From contig NZ_CDDK01000018.1 of NCBI RefSeq assembly GCF_000820225.1, positions 248,001 to 312,000 of the forward strand: 64,000 nucleotides of DNA. The letters run 5' to 3'. Of this stretch, positions 35,085 through 42,017 are shown in pieces. Each line of letters begins with the position of its first letter. The first letter of the stretch is position 1. The notes under the pieces were generated by a model that saw only the letters and a program-made list of their open reading frames with translations, was not told the DNA's origin and searched no databases. A program made the position numbers and the translations under genes. Source of the DNA: Aeromonas veronii bv. veronii (lineage in GTDB: Bacteria; Pseudomonadota; Gammaproteobacteria; Enterobacterales; Aeromonadaceae).

Positions 35085-37187
35085 ATGCAACTGACCCTGC
35101 TCTCCCGCTGCATGCGCGCCCTGTTGCCCCGTTGCGTGCGCACCAAAGTGCGCTGGCGCCTGCTGTTGCTCACCTCGGTACCCATCATGCTCACCCTGGT
35201 GGGCATGATAGCGCTCACCCTCTACTGGACTCTCACCTACAGCTGGCAGAACCTGCTCACCACGGTGCGCAGCGATCTCGGGGTGGCCCATCACGCCATC
35301 ACGGTGCAGCAGCAGCGCCAGACCGAGCATCTGGAGCATCTGCGCGATGCCTGGGCCTTTCAGCTGCGGCTGCGGGAATCGCCGGATCAGCTGCATAACT
35401 GGGTGATGCCGCTGGCGGCCAACTATGGTCTCGATTTTCTGCGCTTGCGCCGTGGCCCCGAGCTGGATCAGCTGACGGCGCAGGAGCGGGCCGCCCTCAC
35501 GGCCGGGCGCAGCGTCAGCCACTTCGTGGTCTGGTCGCAGCAGGAGATGCTCGCTCTCTCCCCGCAACTGGCCAAGCGGGCCGTGCTGTGGCAGCGGGAT
35601 GGCACCAGGGTGGTGGAGAACAGGGGGCTGATCAGTCTGTCACTGACCCCTGTGATGGGCCGCGACGGCTCCCTTTGGGCCGTGCTGGAGGGGGGAGAGC
35701 TTGTCAACGGCAGCACCCGGCTGGTGGATGAGCTCAAGGGGCAGGTGTTTGCCAAAAACACCCTGCCGGATGGCAGCGTCGGCACCGTTACCCTGTTTCT
35801 CGACGATCTGCGGGTGAGCACCAACGTGCCGGTCAGCAGCAGCCGTCAGGTGGGTCGGGCGGTGGGTACCCGGGTCTCGCCGCCAGTGCGCGAGCAGGTG
35901 CTGGGGCGGGGGGAGATGTGGGTTGACCGCGCCTTCGTCCACGACGCCTGGTATGTATCTGGCTACGAGCCGCTGCTGGGGGCCAGGGGCGAGCGGATCG
36001 GCATGCTCTATGTCGGTTTTCTCGAGTGGCCCATTATCCGTACCTACCTCACCAATCTGGTGGAGCTGGGCTCCGGCGTGGTGCTGCTGTTGCTGCTCTC
36101 CGGCCTGCTGGTCTATCGCGGCGCGCGGGATCTCTTCTCCCCTATCGAGCGGATGCACAAGGTGGTGCGGCAGGTGCAGACCGGGGAGTCGGCTCGCATC
36201 GGCCCGCTGGCCCTCGACCCCGACCACGAGCTGGCCCAGCTCGGTCGCCAGTTCGACGCAATGCTGGACAGGCAAGAAGCGCATCAGCAGCAGATGGCCC
36301 GCAGCGCCGATGAGCTGGAGCAGAAGGTGGCCGAGCGCACCCAAAGCCTCGAGCTCAAGACTGCCGAGCTGGAAGATCATATCCATATGCTGACCGAGGC
36401 GCGCCAGCAGCTGCTGATCAGCGAGAAGCTGGCGGCCCTTGGCGAGCTCTCCGCCGGGGTGGCCCACGAGATCAACAACCCGCTGGCGGTGATCCTCGGC
36501 AATGTGGAGCTGATGAAGCTGGAGCTGGGGGAGGCGGCCGAGCCGGTCAGCGAGGAGCTGGCGCTGGTGCTGGCCCAGATCGAGCGCATTCGTGCCATCA
36601 CCCGCAGCCTGCTGCAATACTCTCGCCCCGGCGATTACGAGACGGCGCCGGTGTGGCAGCACCTCAATCCCATCATCGAGGAGAGCCTGACCCTGGTGCG
36701 CTCCGCCCTGCGCCAGCAGCAGGTGGAGCTGGTGGCCGATCTCAGGGCCCAGCAGCCCATCGAGGCGGATCGCCAGCAGCTATTGCAGGTGCTGATAAAC
36801 CTCCTTGTCAACGCCAGCCACGCGCTGGGGGAGCAGGGGGAGATCCGGGTCGAGAGCCGCGACTGGGTCGATGAACTGGGTCAGTTGCGCGGGGCCGAGG
36901 TACGGGTGATCGACAACGGCAGCGGCATCGAGGCGGCCATTATCGACAAGATCTTCGACCCCTTCTTCACCACCCGCGCCACCGGCACCGGGCTGGGGCT
37001 GGCCCTGAGCCACCGCATCATCAGCCGCTGGGGCGGCGAGCTCTTGGTGGACTCCACCCCGGGGCAGGGGAGCTGCTTTACCGTGCGGCTGCGCAGCCAC
37101 GCCCTGCTGCCCAGCGGCAGCGAGCCCGCGAAACTGGAAGGGTGGCGCATCGCCCTCAATGCCGAGGGGCGTGAGACAAGCGATTGA
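35085..37187 (+). CDS. membrane sensor histidine kinase, partner of the sigma-54 regulator
   Basis: Sensor of 700 residues. TM1 (about 25-50), a large periplasmic Cache-type domain (about 55-310), TM2 (about 318-342), HAMP, a coiled coil (about 390-440), the phosphoacceptor motif LGELSAGVAHEINNPLAVIL and ATPase motifs NLLVNASHALGE, DNGSGIE and GTGLGLALSH. The NtrB/PdtaS-like HisKA with HEINNP is usual for kinases of NtrC-type regulators. The sensed signal is unknown; formate or a metal/cofactor cue are guesses from context. GTG 35079 is an alternative start two codons earlier. A terminator follows. Confidence 0.9.
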   Translation: MQLTLLSRCMRALLPRCVRTKVRWRLLLLTSVPIMLTLVGMIALTLYWTLTYSWQNLLTTVRSDLGVAHHAITVQQQRQTEHLEHLRDAWAFQLRLRESPDQLHNWVMPLAANYGLDFLRLRRGPELDQLTAQERAALTAGRSVSHFVVWSQQEMLALSPQLAKRAVLWQRDGTRVVENRGLISLSLTPVMGRDGSLWAVLEGGELVNGSTRLVDELKGQVFAKNTLPDGSVGTVTLFLDDLRVSTNVPVSSSRQVGRAVGTRVSPPVREQVLGRGEMWVDRAFVHDAWYVSGYEPLLGARGERIGMLYVGFLEWPIIRTYLTNLVELGSGVVLLLLLSGLLVYRGARDLFSPIERMHKVVRQVQTGESARIGPLALDPDHELAQLGRQFDAMLDRQEAHQQQMARSADELEQKVAERTQSLELKTAELEDHIHMLTEARQQLLISEKLAALGELSAGVAHEINNPLAVILGNVELMKLELGEAAEPVSEELALVLAQIERIRAITRSLLQYSRPGDYETAPVWQHLNPIIEESLTLVRSALRQQQVELVADLRAQQPIEADRQQLLQVLINLLVNASHALGEQGEIRVESRDWVDELGQLRGAEVRVIDNGSGIEAAIIDKIFDPFFTTRATGTGLGLALSHRIISRWGGELLVDSTPGQGSCFTVRLRSHALLPSGSEPAKLEGWRIALNAEGRETSD

Positions 37188-37212
37188 TGCTGTTATAAAA
37201 AGGCCCATTATA

Positions 37213-37248
37213 AAAACAGCCCGTCAACATGGTTGGCGGGCTGTTTTG
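37213..37248 (+). terminator. intrinsic terminator, probably bidirectional
   Basis: AAAACAGCCCG pairs with CGGGCTGTTTT (37213-37247) with an internal AAC/GTT extension, between the convergent kinase and HTH-regulator genes. Confidence 0.8.
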
Positions 37249-37267
37249 TCGGTGGGTGAGTGGTTAT

Positions 37268-38146
37268 TTACTGCGGACTCCACACCAGCTTGCCGCTCTG
37301 GGTCAGGTCATAGCCGCCGAGGCGGGCCGCCAGCTCGCGCCCCTCGGGGGATTGCAGCCAGCCGATCAGCTGTTGCAGCAGGGTGCGAAAGAAGACCCCC
37401 TGCGGCATCACCAGATCGAAGCACTCCTGCGACAAGGGCATAAAGCCGAGGCCAAACTCGGTGGCGGTGCTCTGGGCGCCGGGCCCGACATCCGCATCGC
37501 CGCGGCTGATGGCGGCGGCCAGCTCCCGCTCGCTATTGACCTCAAGAGTGCGCTCCAGCCGGGTCAGCGACTCCCCCTGGGTTTGCAGCCACTCCTGCAG
37601 GGCGCGCTGGCTGCCAGCCCCCTCTTGGCGCATGGCCCAGCGCCAGTCGAGCGCCTCTTTCGCCTCCTTGGGTTGCAGCCCCTGGCGCAGCACCAGCCCC
37701 TGCACCCGCCTGAATCCATGAACGATCACCCATTGCCGGTGGCCCTGATACTGCTGCACCAGCGCCGGGTGGCGCAGGTGCGCCTCCTCGGCCTGCCCCC
37801 AGTGGATGGCGCACAGATCCACATGGCCGCGCGCCAGCATCGCCAGCCCCTGACGGGTGCCGCACGGGGTGTAGCCCACCAGTGCCTGGGTGCCGAGCTG
37901 CTGTGCCAAGCGGCTGCTGGCGTAGTGCAGCAGCACATCGTCGGAGCCCGCCAGCAGCAGCCGGTCGTTCATTACCCCCTCGTGGCAGCTGCCGAGCAGC
38001 CAGCGGTCGAGCAGGGAGCGGGGAAACAGCCACTTGCCGGTCGCCTTGGTGGCGGGGATGCGCGCCTCGTTGGCGAGCTGGTAGACCTTCTTCTCGTTGA
38101 GATCGAGGTATTCCGCCACCTGCTTCACGTTCATAAACTCATTCAT
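37268..38146 (-). CDS. helix-turn-helix regulator with periplasmic-binding-protein-like domain
   Basis: Product of 292 residues, no signal peptide. An excisionase/MerR-type winged helix (MNVKQVAEYLDLNEKKVYQLANEARIP split over 5-31, then KATGKWLFPRSLLDRWL) is fused to a PBP-like ligand domain (about 60-290, with GSDDVLLHYA, GTRQGLAMLARGHVDLCAIHWG and ISRGDADVGPG). Such proteins resemble ModE-like or molybdate/tungstate-responsive regulators in that an oxyanion-type binding fold is joined to DNA binding; the actual ligand is unknown. It starts 3 bases after fdhD in the same transcript, so a role in metal or formate-dehydrogenase control is likely. Confidence 0.8.
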   Translation of the reverse strand: MNEFMNVKQVAEYLDLNEKKVYQLANEARIPATKATGKWLFPRSLLDRWLLGSCHEGVMNDRLLLAGSDDVLLHYASSRLAQQLGTQALVGYTPCGTRQGLAMLARGHVDLCAIHWGQAEEAHLRHPALVQQYQGHRQWVIVHGFRRVQGLVLRQGLQPKEAKEALDWRWAMRQEGAGSQRALQEWLQTQGESLTRLERTLEVNSERELAAAISRGDADVGPGAQSTATEFGLGFMPLSQECFDLVMPQGVFFRTLLQQLIGWLQSPEGRELAARLGGYDLTQSGKLVWSPQ

Positions 38147-38149
38147 GGC

Positions 38150-39007
38150 CTAGTCCCGCATCCCGCGACCGGCCGGACTGGGCGCCAGCACCGGCGGCTT
38201 CTCGTCCAGCACCATATGGTCGTGACCGCTGAATACCTCGAAGTGGCGCCCCTTGGCGCGGGCAATCATGGTGATGCCGAGCTGGCGGGCCAGATCCAGC
38301 CCCATCTGGGTGACGCCGGAGCGCGACAGCAGCACCGGAATGCCCATCTGCGCCACCTTGATCACCATCTCCGAGGTGAGCCGCCCTGTGGTGTAGAAGA
38401 TCTTGTCGTGGCCACTCTCGCCGCGCATCCAGAGCTCGCCAGCCAAAGTATCCACCGCATTGTGGCGCCCCACATCCTCGACAAAGGAGAGGATTTCGCT
38501 GCCGCGGCAGATGGCGCAGCCATGGACGGCACCGGCCATCTTGTAGGTTTCGTTATGGGCTGACAGCGCCTTGAGCAGGGCGTAGAGAGTACTCTGTTTA
38601 AGCTCGGGCGCCGCTAGCACGACCCCTTCGAGCTTCTTCATCACGCTGCCATACATGGTGCCCTGACCGCAGCCGGAGGTGACCGTCTTCTTCTCCAGTG
38701 ACTTGTCGAGATCGTCGGCCTGCTGGCTGCTCACCACGGCTGCGGCCTCGCTCTCCCAGTCGACGATCACCGACTCGATGGCCGAAATATCCTCGATAAA
38801 GCCCTGATTTTTCAGATAACCCAGCACCAGCGCCTCGGGGCGGGCCCCCAGCGTCATCAGGGTTACTATCTCCTTCCAGTTGAGGTAGACCGTCAGTGGC
38901 CGCTCACAGGCGATTTGGCGGGTGTTCATTGTGCCCTGCTCATCCATCACCTCGACGGTCATGGTGAGCTGGGCGGCAGCATTGCTTTTGATAAAGGTCG
39001 GTGTCAT
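38150..39007 (-). CDS. fdhD: formate dehydrogenase accessory sulfurtransferase
   Basis: FdhD moves sulfur from a cysteine desulfurase to the Mo/W cofactor of formate dehydrogenase. The product has 285 residues and conserved segments MTLGARPEALVLGYL, AGAVHGCAICRG, EDVGRHNAVDTLAGEL, TTGRLTSEMVIKVAQMGIPVLLSRS and AIARAKGRHFEVFSG. The cysteine loop reads SGCGQGTMYG, keeping one cysteine where the E. coli protein has CGVCG. GAGGGG precedes ATG 39007, and a sigma-54 promoter sequence lies 44 bases upstream. Confidence 0.93.
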   Translation of the reverse strand: MTPTFIKSNAAAQLTMTVEVMDEQGTMNTRQIACERPLTVYLNWKEIVTLMTLGARPEALVLGYLKNQGFIEDISAIESVIVDWESEAAAVVSSQQADDLDKSLEKKTVTSGCGQGTMYGSVMKKLEGVVLAAPELKQSTLYALLKALSAHNETYKMAGAVHGCAICRGSEILSFVEDVGRHNAVDTLAGELWMRGESGHDKIFYTTGRLTSEMVIKVAQMGIPVLLSRSGVTQMGLDLARQLGITMIARAKGRHFEVFSGHDHMVLDEKPPVLAPSPAGRGMRD

Positions 39008-39050
39008 GGGCCCCTCGCGACCGGTTGCCGGGATCTAAGGGGAGGGATAC

Positions 39051-39066
39051 AGCAAGTTTTGTTCCA
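39051..39066 (-). promoter_or_regulatory. sigma-54 promoter of fdhD
   Basis: Minus strand TGGAACAAAACTTGCT has GG and GC exactly 10 bases apart and matches 10 of the 12 defined positions of the -24/-12 consensus. Predicted start near 39039, 32 bases before fdhD. Confidence 0.65.
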
Positions 39067-39095
39067 GATTACTTTTTAACTAGGCTTTTTCTATG

Positions 39096-39124
39096 TAGCC
39101 GAGTAGAAAGAATATGCTCGGCTA
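39096..39124. repeat. inverted repeat TAGCCGAG/CTCGGCTA
   Basis: Perfect 8-bp arms separated by 13 bases, 30-60 bp upstream of the fdhD sigma-54 promoter and just past the radical SAM stop. It could be a weak terminator for the radical SAM gene (no T run) or a regulator site. Confidence 0.45.
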
Positions 39125-39156
39125 TTAAAATCAATAGTTATTTAATTAATGATATT

Positions 39157-40071
39157 TTATATGCCATGACATGATCTGCACTTTTTGTCATGAAAACACC
39201 ATGGTTTATTCATTGAACGCCATTCTTCTAGTGCCTTTTTATGGGCTATCATTATATCTCCATCAGATGCCCATTTATAAATGGATTTGCGGTGTATATC
39301 ACACGGAAATATATCTAGGTTAGATGATATCGCAAGGAATGTATGTCCAGCCAAACAATCGACATGTGCTTTTTTAAATAAAAAGTCATTACACGTTTGG
39401 CTTTTGTGTATTTTTGTTACTTGAGTGTTTGTTTTTTTGCAGATTGTCTTTATTGAGGGTATTATTTCTTTTTCTAAAATAAACTTATCCATATCATCAA
39501 GCATTAGATTCTCATGCCCCATCACATTCATCACATGAATTCTGTTTGTATATGTTGAAAAGTGAGAAATGATCTCTTCAAGATGCCTGTAGTTAGTTTT
39601 TGATAGGACAATACCAACGGAAGGCGATAGGGTTCTACATGCTGCTTCTTGACATAGTAATTGAAAACCTCGATATGCTCTTGGGAATTTTCCTCTAGTT
39701 TTATTATTCAAGTCTTCAGTATGGCCATCAAAACTAACTTGAATATGTTGTATTAGGTCTAGCTCCATCAGTCTTTTTGAAATCTTATCATTTATAAGTG
39801 TTCCATTGGTATTTATTGTTACATCGAAACCAAGCTCAACAGCTAGTTCCAAGTAGCTCATAAAATTTCTATTTGAGAAGGGTTCCCCACCACAAAAGTT
39901 AATATCAAAGACACCTATTTTTTTAGCTTCTAAAAGAATTCTCATTAATGAATTATGATCTATGTCTTTTTGTCGTTTCTCACTAAACTCATTGTAACAG
40001 TAAACACATTTTAAATTGCATTTATCTGTTACCTCGATCACAAGCAGAAGAGGTGAGCCTAATTCATACAT
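39157..40071 (-). CDS. radical SAM protein with C-terminal SPASM-like cysteines
   Basis: Product of 304 residues. The iron-sulfur/SAM motif CNLKCVYC occupies residues 18-25 (CxxxCxxC) and the GGEP motif is at about 61-64. The C-terminal third has a CLAGHT...FPCDI pair and a terminal cysteine group C292, C298, C301 that resembles the SPASM or twitch auxiliary-cluster region of peptide-modifying enzymes. ATG 40071 is preceded by AGGTG; a GTG three codons earlier is possible. The gene is strikingly AT-rich compared with both flanks and uses A/T-ending codons, indicating recent transfer. It follows a 71-residue ORF by 64 bases, the usual layout of a peptide and its maturase. The reaction is unknown. 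Confidence 0.85.
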   Translation of the reverse strand: MYELGSPLLLVIEVTDKCNLKCVYCYNEFSEKRQKDIDHNSLMRILLEAKKIGVFDINFCGGEPFSNRNFMSYLELAVELGFDVTINTNGTLINDKISKRLMELDLIQHIQVSFDGHTEDLNNKTRGKFPRAYRGFQLLCQEAACRTLSPSVGIVLSKTNYRHLEEIISHFSTYTNRIHVMNVMGHENLMLDDMDKFILEKEIIPSIKTICKKTNTQVTKIHKSQTCNDFLFKKAHVDCLAGHTFLAISSNLDIFPCDIHRKSIYKWASDGDIMIAHKKALEEWRSMNKPWCFHDKKCRSCHGI

Positions 40072-40135
40072 ATTAAACACCTACATTGAAATGGTTTTGC
40101 TCGTTGGTATGGAACAAAACCATTGTATTCAAGAA

Positions 40136-40351
40136 TTACACTAGCCTTATTATATTACCCTTCTTGTTTTTAATAATTATACTGCCATCAGGTTCTATCC
40201 TTTGTTTAACGCCGTCAATCAAATTGAACTTACTAGAACGACCACTCCACTGATAGTTCCAATGGCCATCATTCCAAGCGTAAACTTCATTTAAAGGCTC
40301 TACGGTATATACACTATCTAATAATACTTCAACTTTGCGCACAGTAGTCAT
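40136..40351 (-). CDS. 71-residue Trp-rich protein, candidate precursor peptide of the radical SAM enzyme
   Basis: I know no family for this protein. It has no cysteine, no signal peptide and no membrane segment. An aromatic cluster AWNDGHWNYQWSGRSSKF (residues 25-42) contains three tryptophans (26, 31, 35) in Trp-x-x contexts; the tail (about 50-71) is basic and beta-like (SIIIKNKKGNIIRLV). Trp-centred three-residue motifs are the sites of crosslinks in cyclophane-forming radical SAM peptides, which is why a precursor role is considered; no leader cleavage motif is recognisable. GGGGAAG before ATG 40351 supports translation. Base composition matches the radical SAM gene, so the two entered together. 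Confidence 0.6.
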   Translation of the reverse strand: MTTVRKVEVLLDSVYTVEPLNEVYAWNDGHWNYQWSGRSSKFNLIDGVKQRIEPDGSIIIKNKKGNIIRLV

Positions 40352-40443
40352 ATTCTTCCCCAGAAGATAATTAATTTTATTGAATGAAAGGATGATGAAT
40401 GCTAGTGATATTTTTAATTTAATGTAACTTGACTCGTTTGAGA

Positions 40444-40457
40444 TTGATCTATATCAA
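40444..40457. promoter_or_regulatory. perfect FNR-type box
   Basis: TTGATCTATATCAA matches the FNR consensus TTGAT-N4-ATCAA at every defined base. On the minus strand it lies 93 bases before the 71-residue ORF. With a -10-like TTAAAT at 40417-40422 it would sit at about -41, the class II activator position, implying anaerobic induction of the radical SAM locus. Confidence 0.6.
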
Positions 40458-40649
40458 GCATCATAGATATGGATATGGTTTCCCACTTCATTTTTTATGT
40501 GTAAGCATGACTATATGTTGTGGGTTAACTGCGTCTTTAGATAGTTGTAGTGTAAACCCATCGTAAGTTTAGCTATTCCATCAGTCTCATCATGTGAGTT
40601 AGGTATGGCGCGGTTTTTGACTGTTTCTAAGAATAAGCTAAACCTGCCT

Positions 40650-40665
40650 TGGCCCCACTCTTGCT
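40650..40665 (+). promoter_or_regulatory. sigma-54 promoter of the fdh operon
   Basis: TGGCCCCACTCTTGCT with the GG/GC pair 10 bases apart. Predicted start near 40677. This makes an upstream in-frame ATG at 40666 unusable and supports the DUF3305 start at 40768. Confidence 0.65.
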
Positions 40666-40767
40666 ATGTCTTATCCCATTGATGGCCGTGGCCGCCCTGA
40701 ATCTGTTGCTCTGAACCGTCCCAAACGGGGTGGTTCAAGGGGAGGGCGGCCCGGCCGAGACCTTTTG

Positions 40768-41322
40768 ATGGGAGCCGTGACAGTGCAAGACACCACCAAT
40801 ACCTTGCCCCCGCAGCGCTGGCTGCAACTGGAGTTAAAGGCCATCGACAGCCAGGTTGGCCGCTGGCAGAGCCGCCGTTTCGAGATTGCGGCGCTCCATC
40901 CCGCCGAATCTGAGGCAGCCGGTGCCTTGCCCCTTACCCTGTTTCGCGATGAGCGGGGAGATTATCGCTTCAATTTGAGCTCCGGCTCGCCCCGCCTTTT
41001 TGTCACCGGAAGCCGCGTGGACAGTGGCTTTGTGGCCGATGGCCTGACCTTGAGCCAGACTGTGGCCGCCGCCTATATGGATGGCGAGCGGCAGGTGCTC
41101 TCCTGCCCGCTGCCCGAGGCACTGCAAGCCTGGGTGGAGGCCTTTATCGGTCGCCACGGCGAGCTGCTGGAGGCCCGCCGCAAGGGCAAGAAGGGCAAGG
41201 GTCGGGCGCAGGATCAGCTCGGTGTCGATAGCCAGGATCAAGCCAGCTGTGGCGCCGTTAAAGCCACCGGCCCCGATGGCCGCGAGCGTGGCTGTGACAG
41301 CGGAAATCGCGCCCATGAGTGA
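40768..41322 (+). CDS. DUF3305 protein of the formate dehydrogenase operon
   Basis: Cytoplasmic protein of 184 residues. The DUF3305-like core is RWLQLELKAIDSQVGRWQSRRFEIAAL followed by YRFNLSSGSPRLFV and VAAAYMDGERQVLSCPLPEALQAWVEAFI, with a basic tail KGKKGKGRAQ. (The first core block is split in two motifs around SRRFE.) Genes for DUF3305 and DUF3306 proteins commonly precede polyferredoxin, chaperone and formate dehydrogenase genes in Vibrionales and relatives; their function is not established. ATG 40768 is chosen because the sigma-54 start site lies downstream of the longer frame. It overlaps the next gene by 8 bases. Confidence 0.78.
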   Translation: MGAVTVQDTTNTLPPQRWLQLELKAIDSQVGRWQSRRFEIAALHPAESEAAGALPLTLFRDERGDYRFNLSSGSPRLFVTGSRVDSGFVADGLTLSQTVAAAYMDGERQVLSCPLPEALQAWVEAFIGRHGELLEARRKGKKGKGRAQDQLGVDSQDQASCGAVKATGPDGRERGCDSGNRAHE

Positions 41323-41914
41323 GTTCCTCAAACGCTGGTCGTCTCGCAAGAGTGAGGCGCGCAAGCATCAGGTATTGCAGCCACGGGAAGAGGCCATCCC
41401 CGAGGCAGTTGCCGCCCCCATCGAAGGCAGTGGCGAAGGTAAAAATCCAGATACATCGCTGGATAGCCCCGTAGTCAGCACTGACAAGGGGAGCTGTGAA
41501 CCTCTTGCTGTTGAGGGGGCAGAGAGTGGCGAACCGCCGCTAACAACAGCCCCGCCGGGCAAGGCCAAACTCCCCGACAAGGAGGCGCTGCGGGCCATGT
41601 TTTGCAGCCACAAGCCGGATGGGCTCGACGACTACACCCAGGATTTCAGCCAGCCCGAATTGCTGCCTGCGGCCCTGACCGCCGGGCTGCGCAACTGGCT
41701 GGTGGATCAGGTGATTGCCCCAGACAGCGAATCGGCCAATCCGGCCAGCGGATCTGTTGAACCGGTTGCGCTTGTCAGCGAACCTGCCGCCGAGCCGCAC
41801 GGGCTGGCTGATAACCATTCTCAAACCCACACCGACGATCGGGACATTTTGGTTTCCTGTGGTGGACAAAATGTCCCAACCAAAGGTGGGGGAATGGAAC
41901 CCTCAGGATCCTGA
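41315..41914 (+). CDS. DUF3306 protein of the formate dehydrogenase operon
   Basis: Product of 199 residues beginning MSEFLKRWSSRKSEAR, the typical DUF3306 N-terminus. A low-complexity acidic/proline middle (about 30-90) leads to the conserved part PDKEALRAMFCSHKPDGLDDYTQDF, in two adjacent motifs PDKEALRAMF and DGLDDYTQDF, and ALTAGLRNWLVDQV. Function unknown; the co-occurrence with formate dehydrogenase operons suggests an assembly role. The last 25 codons overlap an inverted-repeat element that probably controls the next transcription unit. Confidence 0.78.
   Translation: MSEFLKRWSSRKSEARKHQVLQPREEAIPEAVAAPIEGSGEGKNPDTSLDSPVVSTDKGSCEPLAVEGAESGEPPLTTAPPGKAKLPDKEALRAMFCSHKPDGLDDYTQDFSQPELLPAALTAGLRNWLVDQVIAPDSESANPASGSVEPVALVSEPAAEPHGLADNHSQTHTDDRDILVSCGGQNVPTKGGGMEPSGS
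41841..41877. promoter_or_regulatory. inverted repeat, candidate response-regulator enhancer inside DUF3306 gene
   Basis: GGGACATTTTG (41841-41851) and CAAAATGTCCC (41867-41877) form perfect 11-bp arms 15 bases apart. It lies 70-106 bp upstream of a sigma-54 promoter, the usual enhancer distance. It shares the 15-mer GGACAAAATGTCCCA with the tupA/regulator intergenic region. Confidence 0.65.
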
Positions 41915-41946
41915 CTCCCTGTCAGTCACTTTTTTTCCGGGGGAGT

Positions 41947-41962
41947 TGGCTCGCCTCTTGCT
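41947..41962 (+). promoter_or_regulatory. sigma-54 promoter of the polyferredoxin-fdhXABC genes
   Basis: TGGCTCGCCTCTTGCT matches TGGCACG-N4-TTGCW at all but one defined position, with correct 10-base GG-GC spacing. Predicted start near 41974, upstream of the GTG start at 42018. Confidence 0.78.
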
Positions 41963-42017
41963 CTCTCGGCTTACCAACAAGCGCCCATCCCATGAGGTGG
42001 CGCGCGCAGGAGTGTAT

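Larger units (their letters stand above)
40352..40767. other. AT-rich control region between the radical SAM locus and the fdh operon
   Basis: A 416-bp stretch without a gene. It holds an FNR-type box (40444-40457), possible -10 elements for the minus strand near 40417-40426, an inverted repeat GTTTAGCT (40567-40574) / AGCTAAAC (40636-40643), another TGGGTT (40521-40526) / AACCCA (40555-40560), and the sigma-54 promoter at 40650. The GGGACA element found at tupA and inside the DUF3306 gene is absent here. Confidence 0.5.

Noticed and set aside
39157-40351. Insertion sequence or prophage origin of the AT-rich block
   Set aside because: No transposase, integrase, terminal inverted repeats or clear target-site duplication could be found; only composition indicates transfer.
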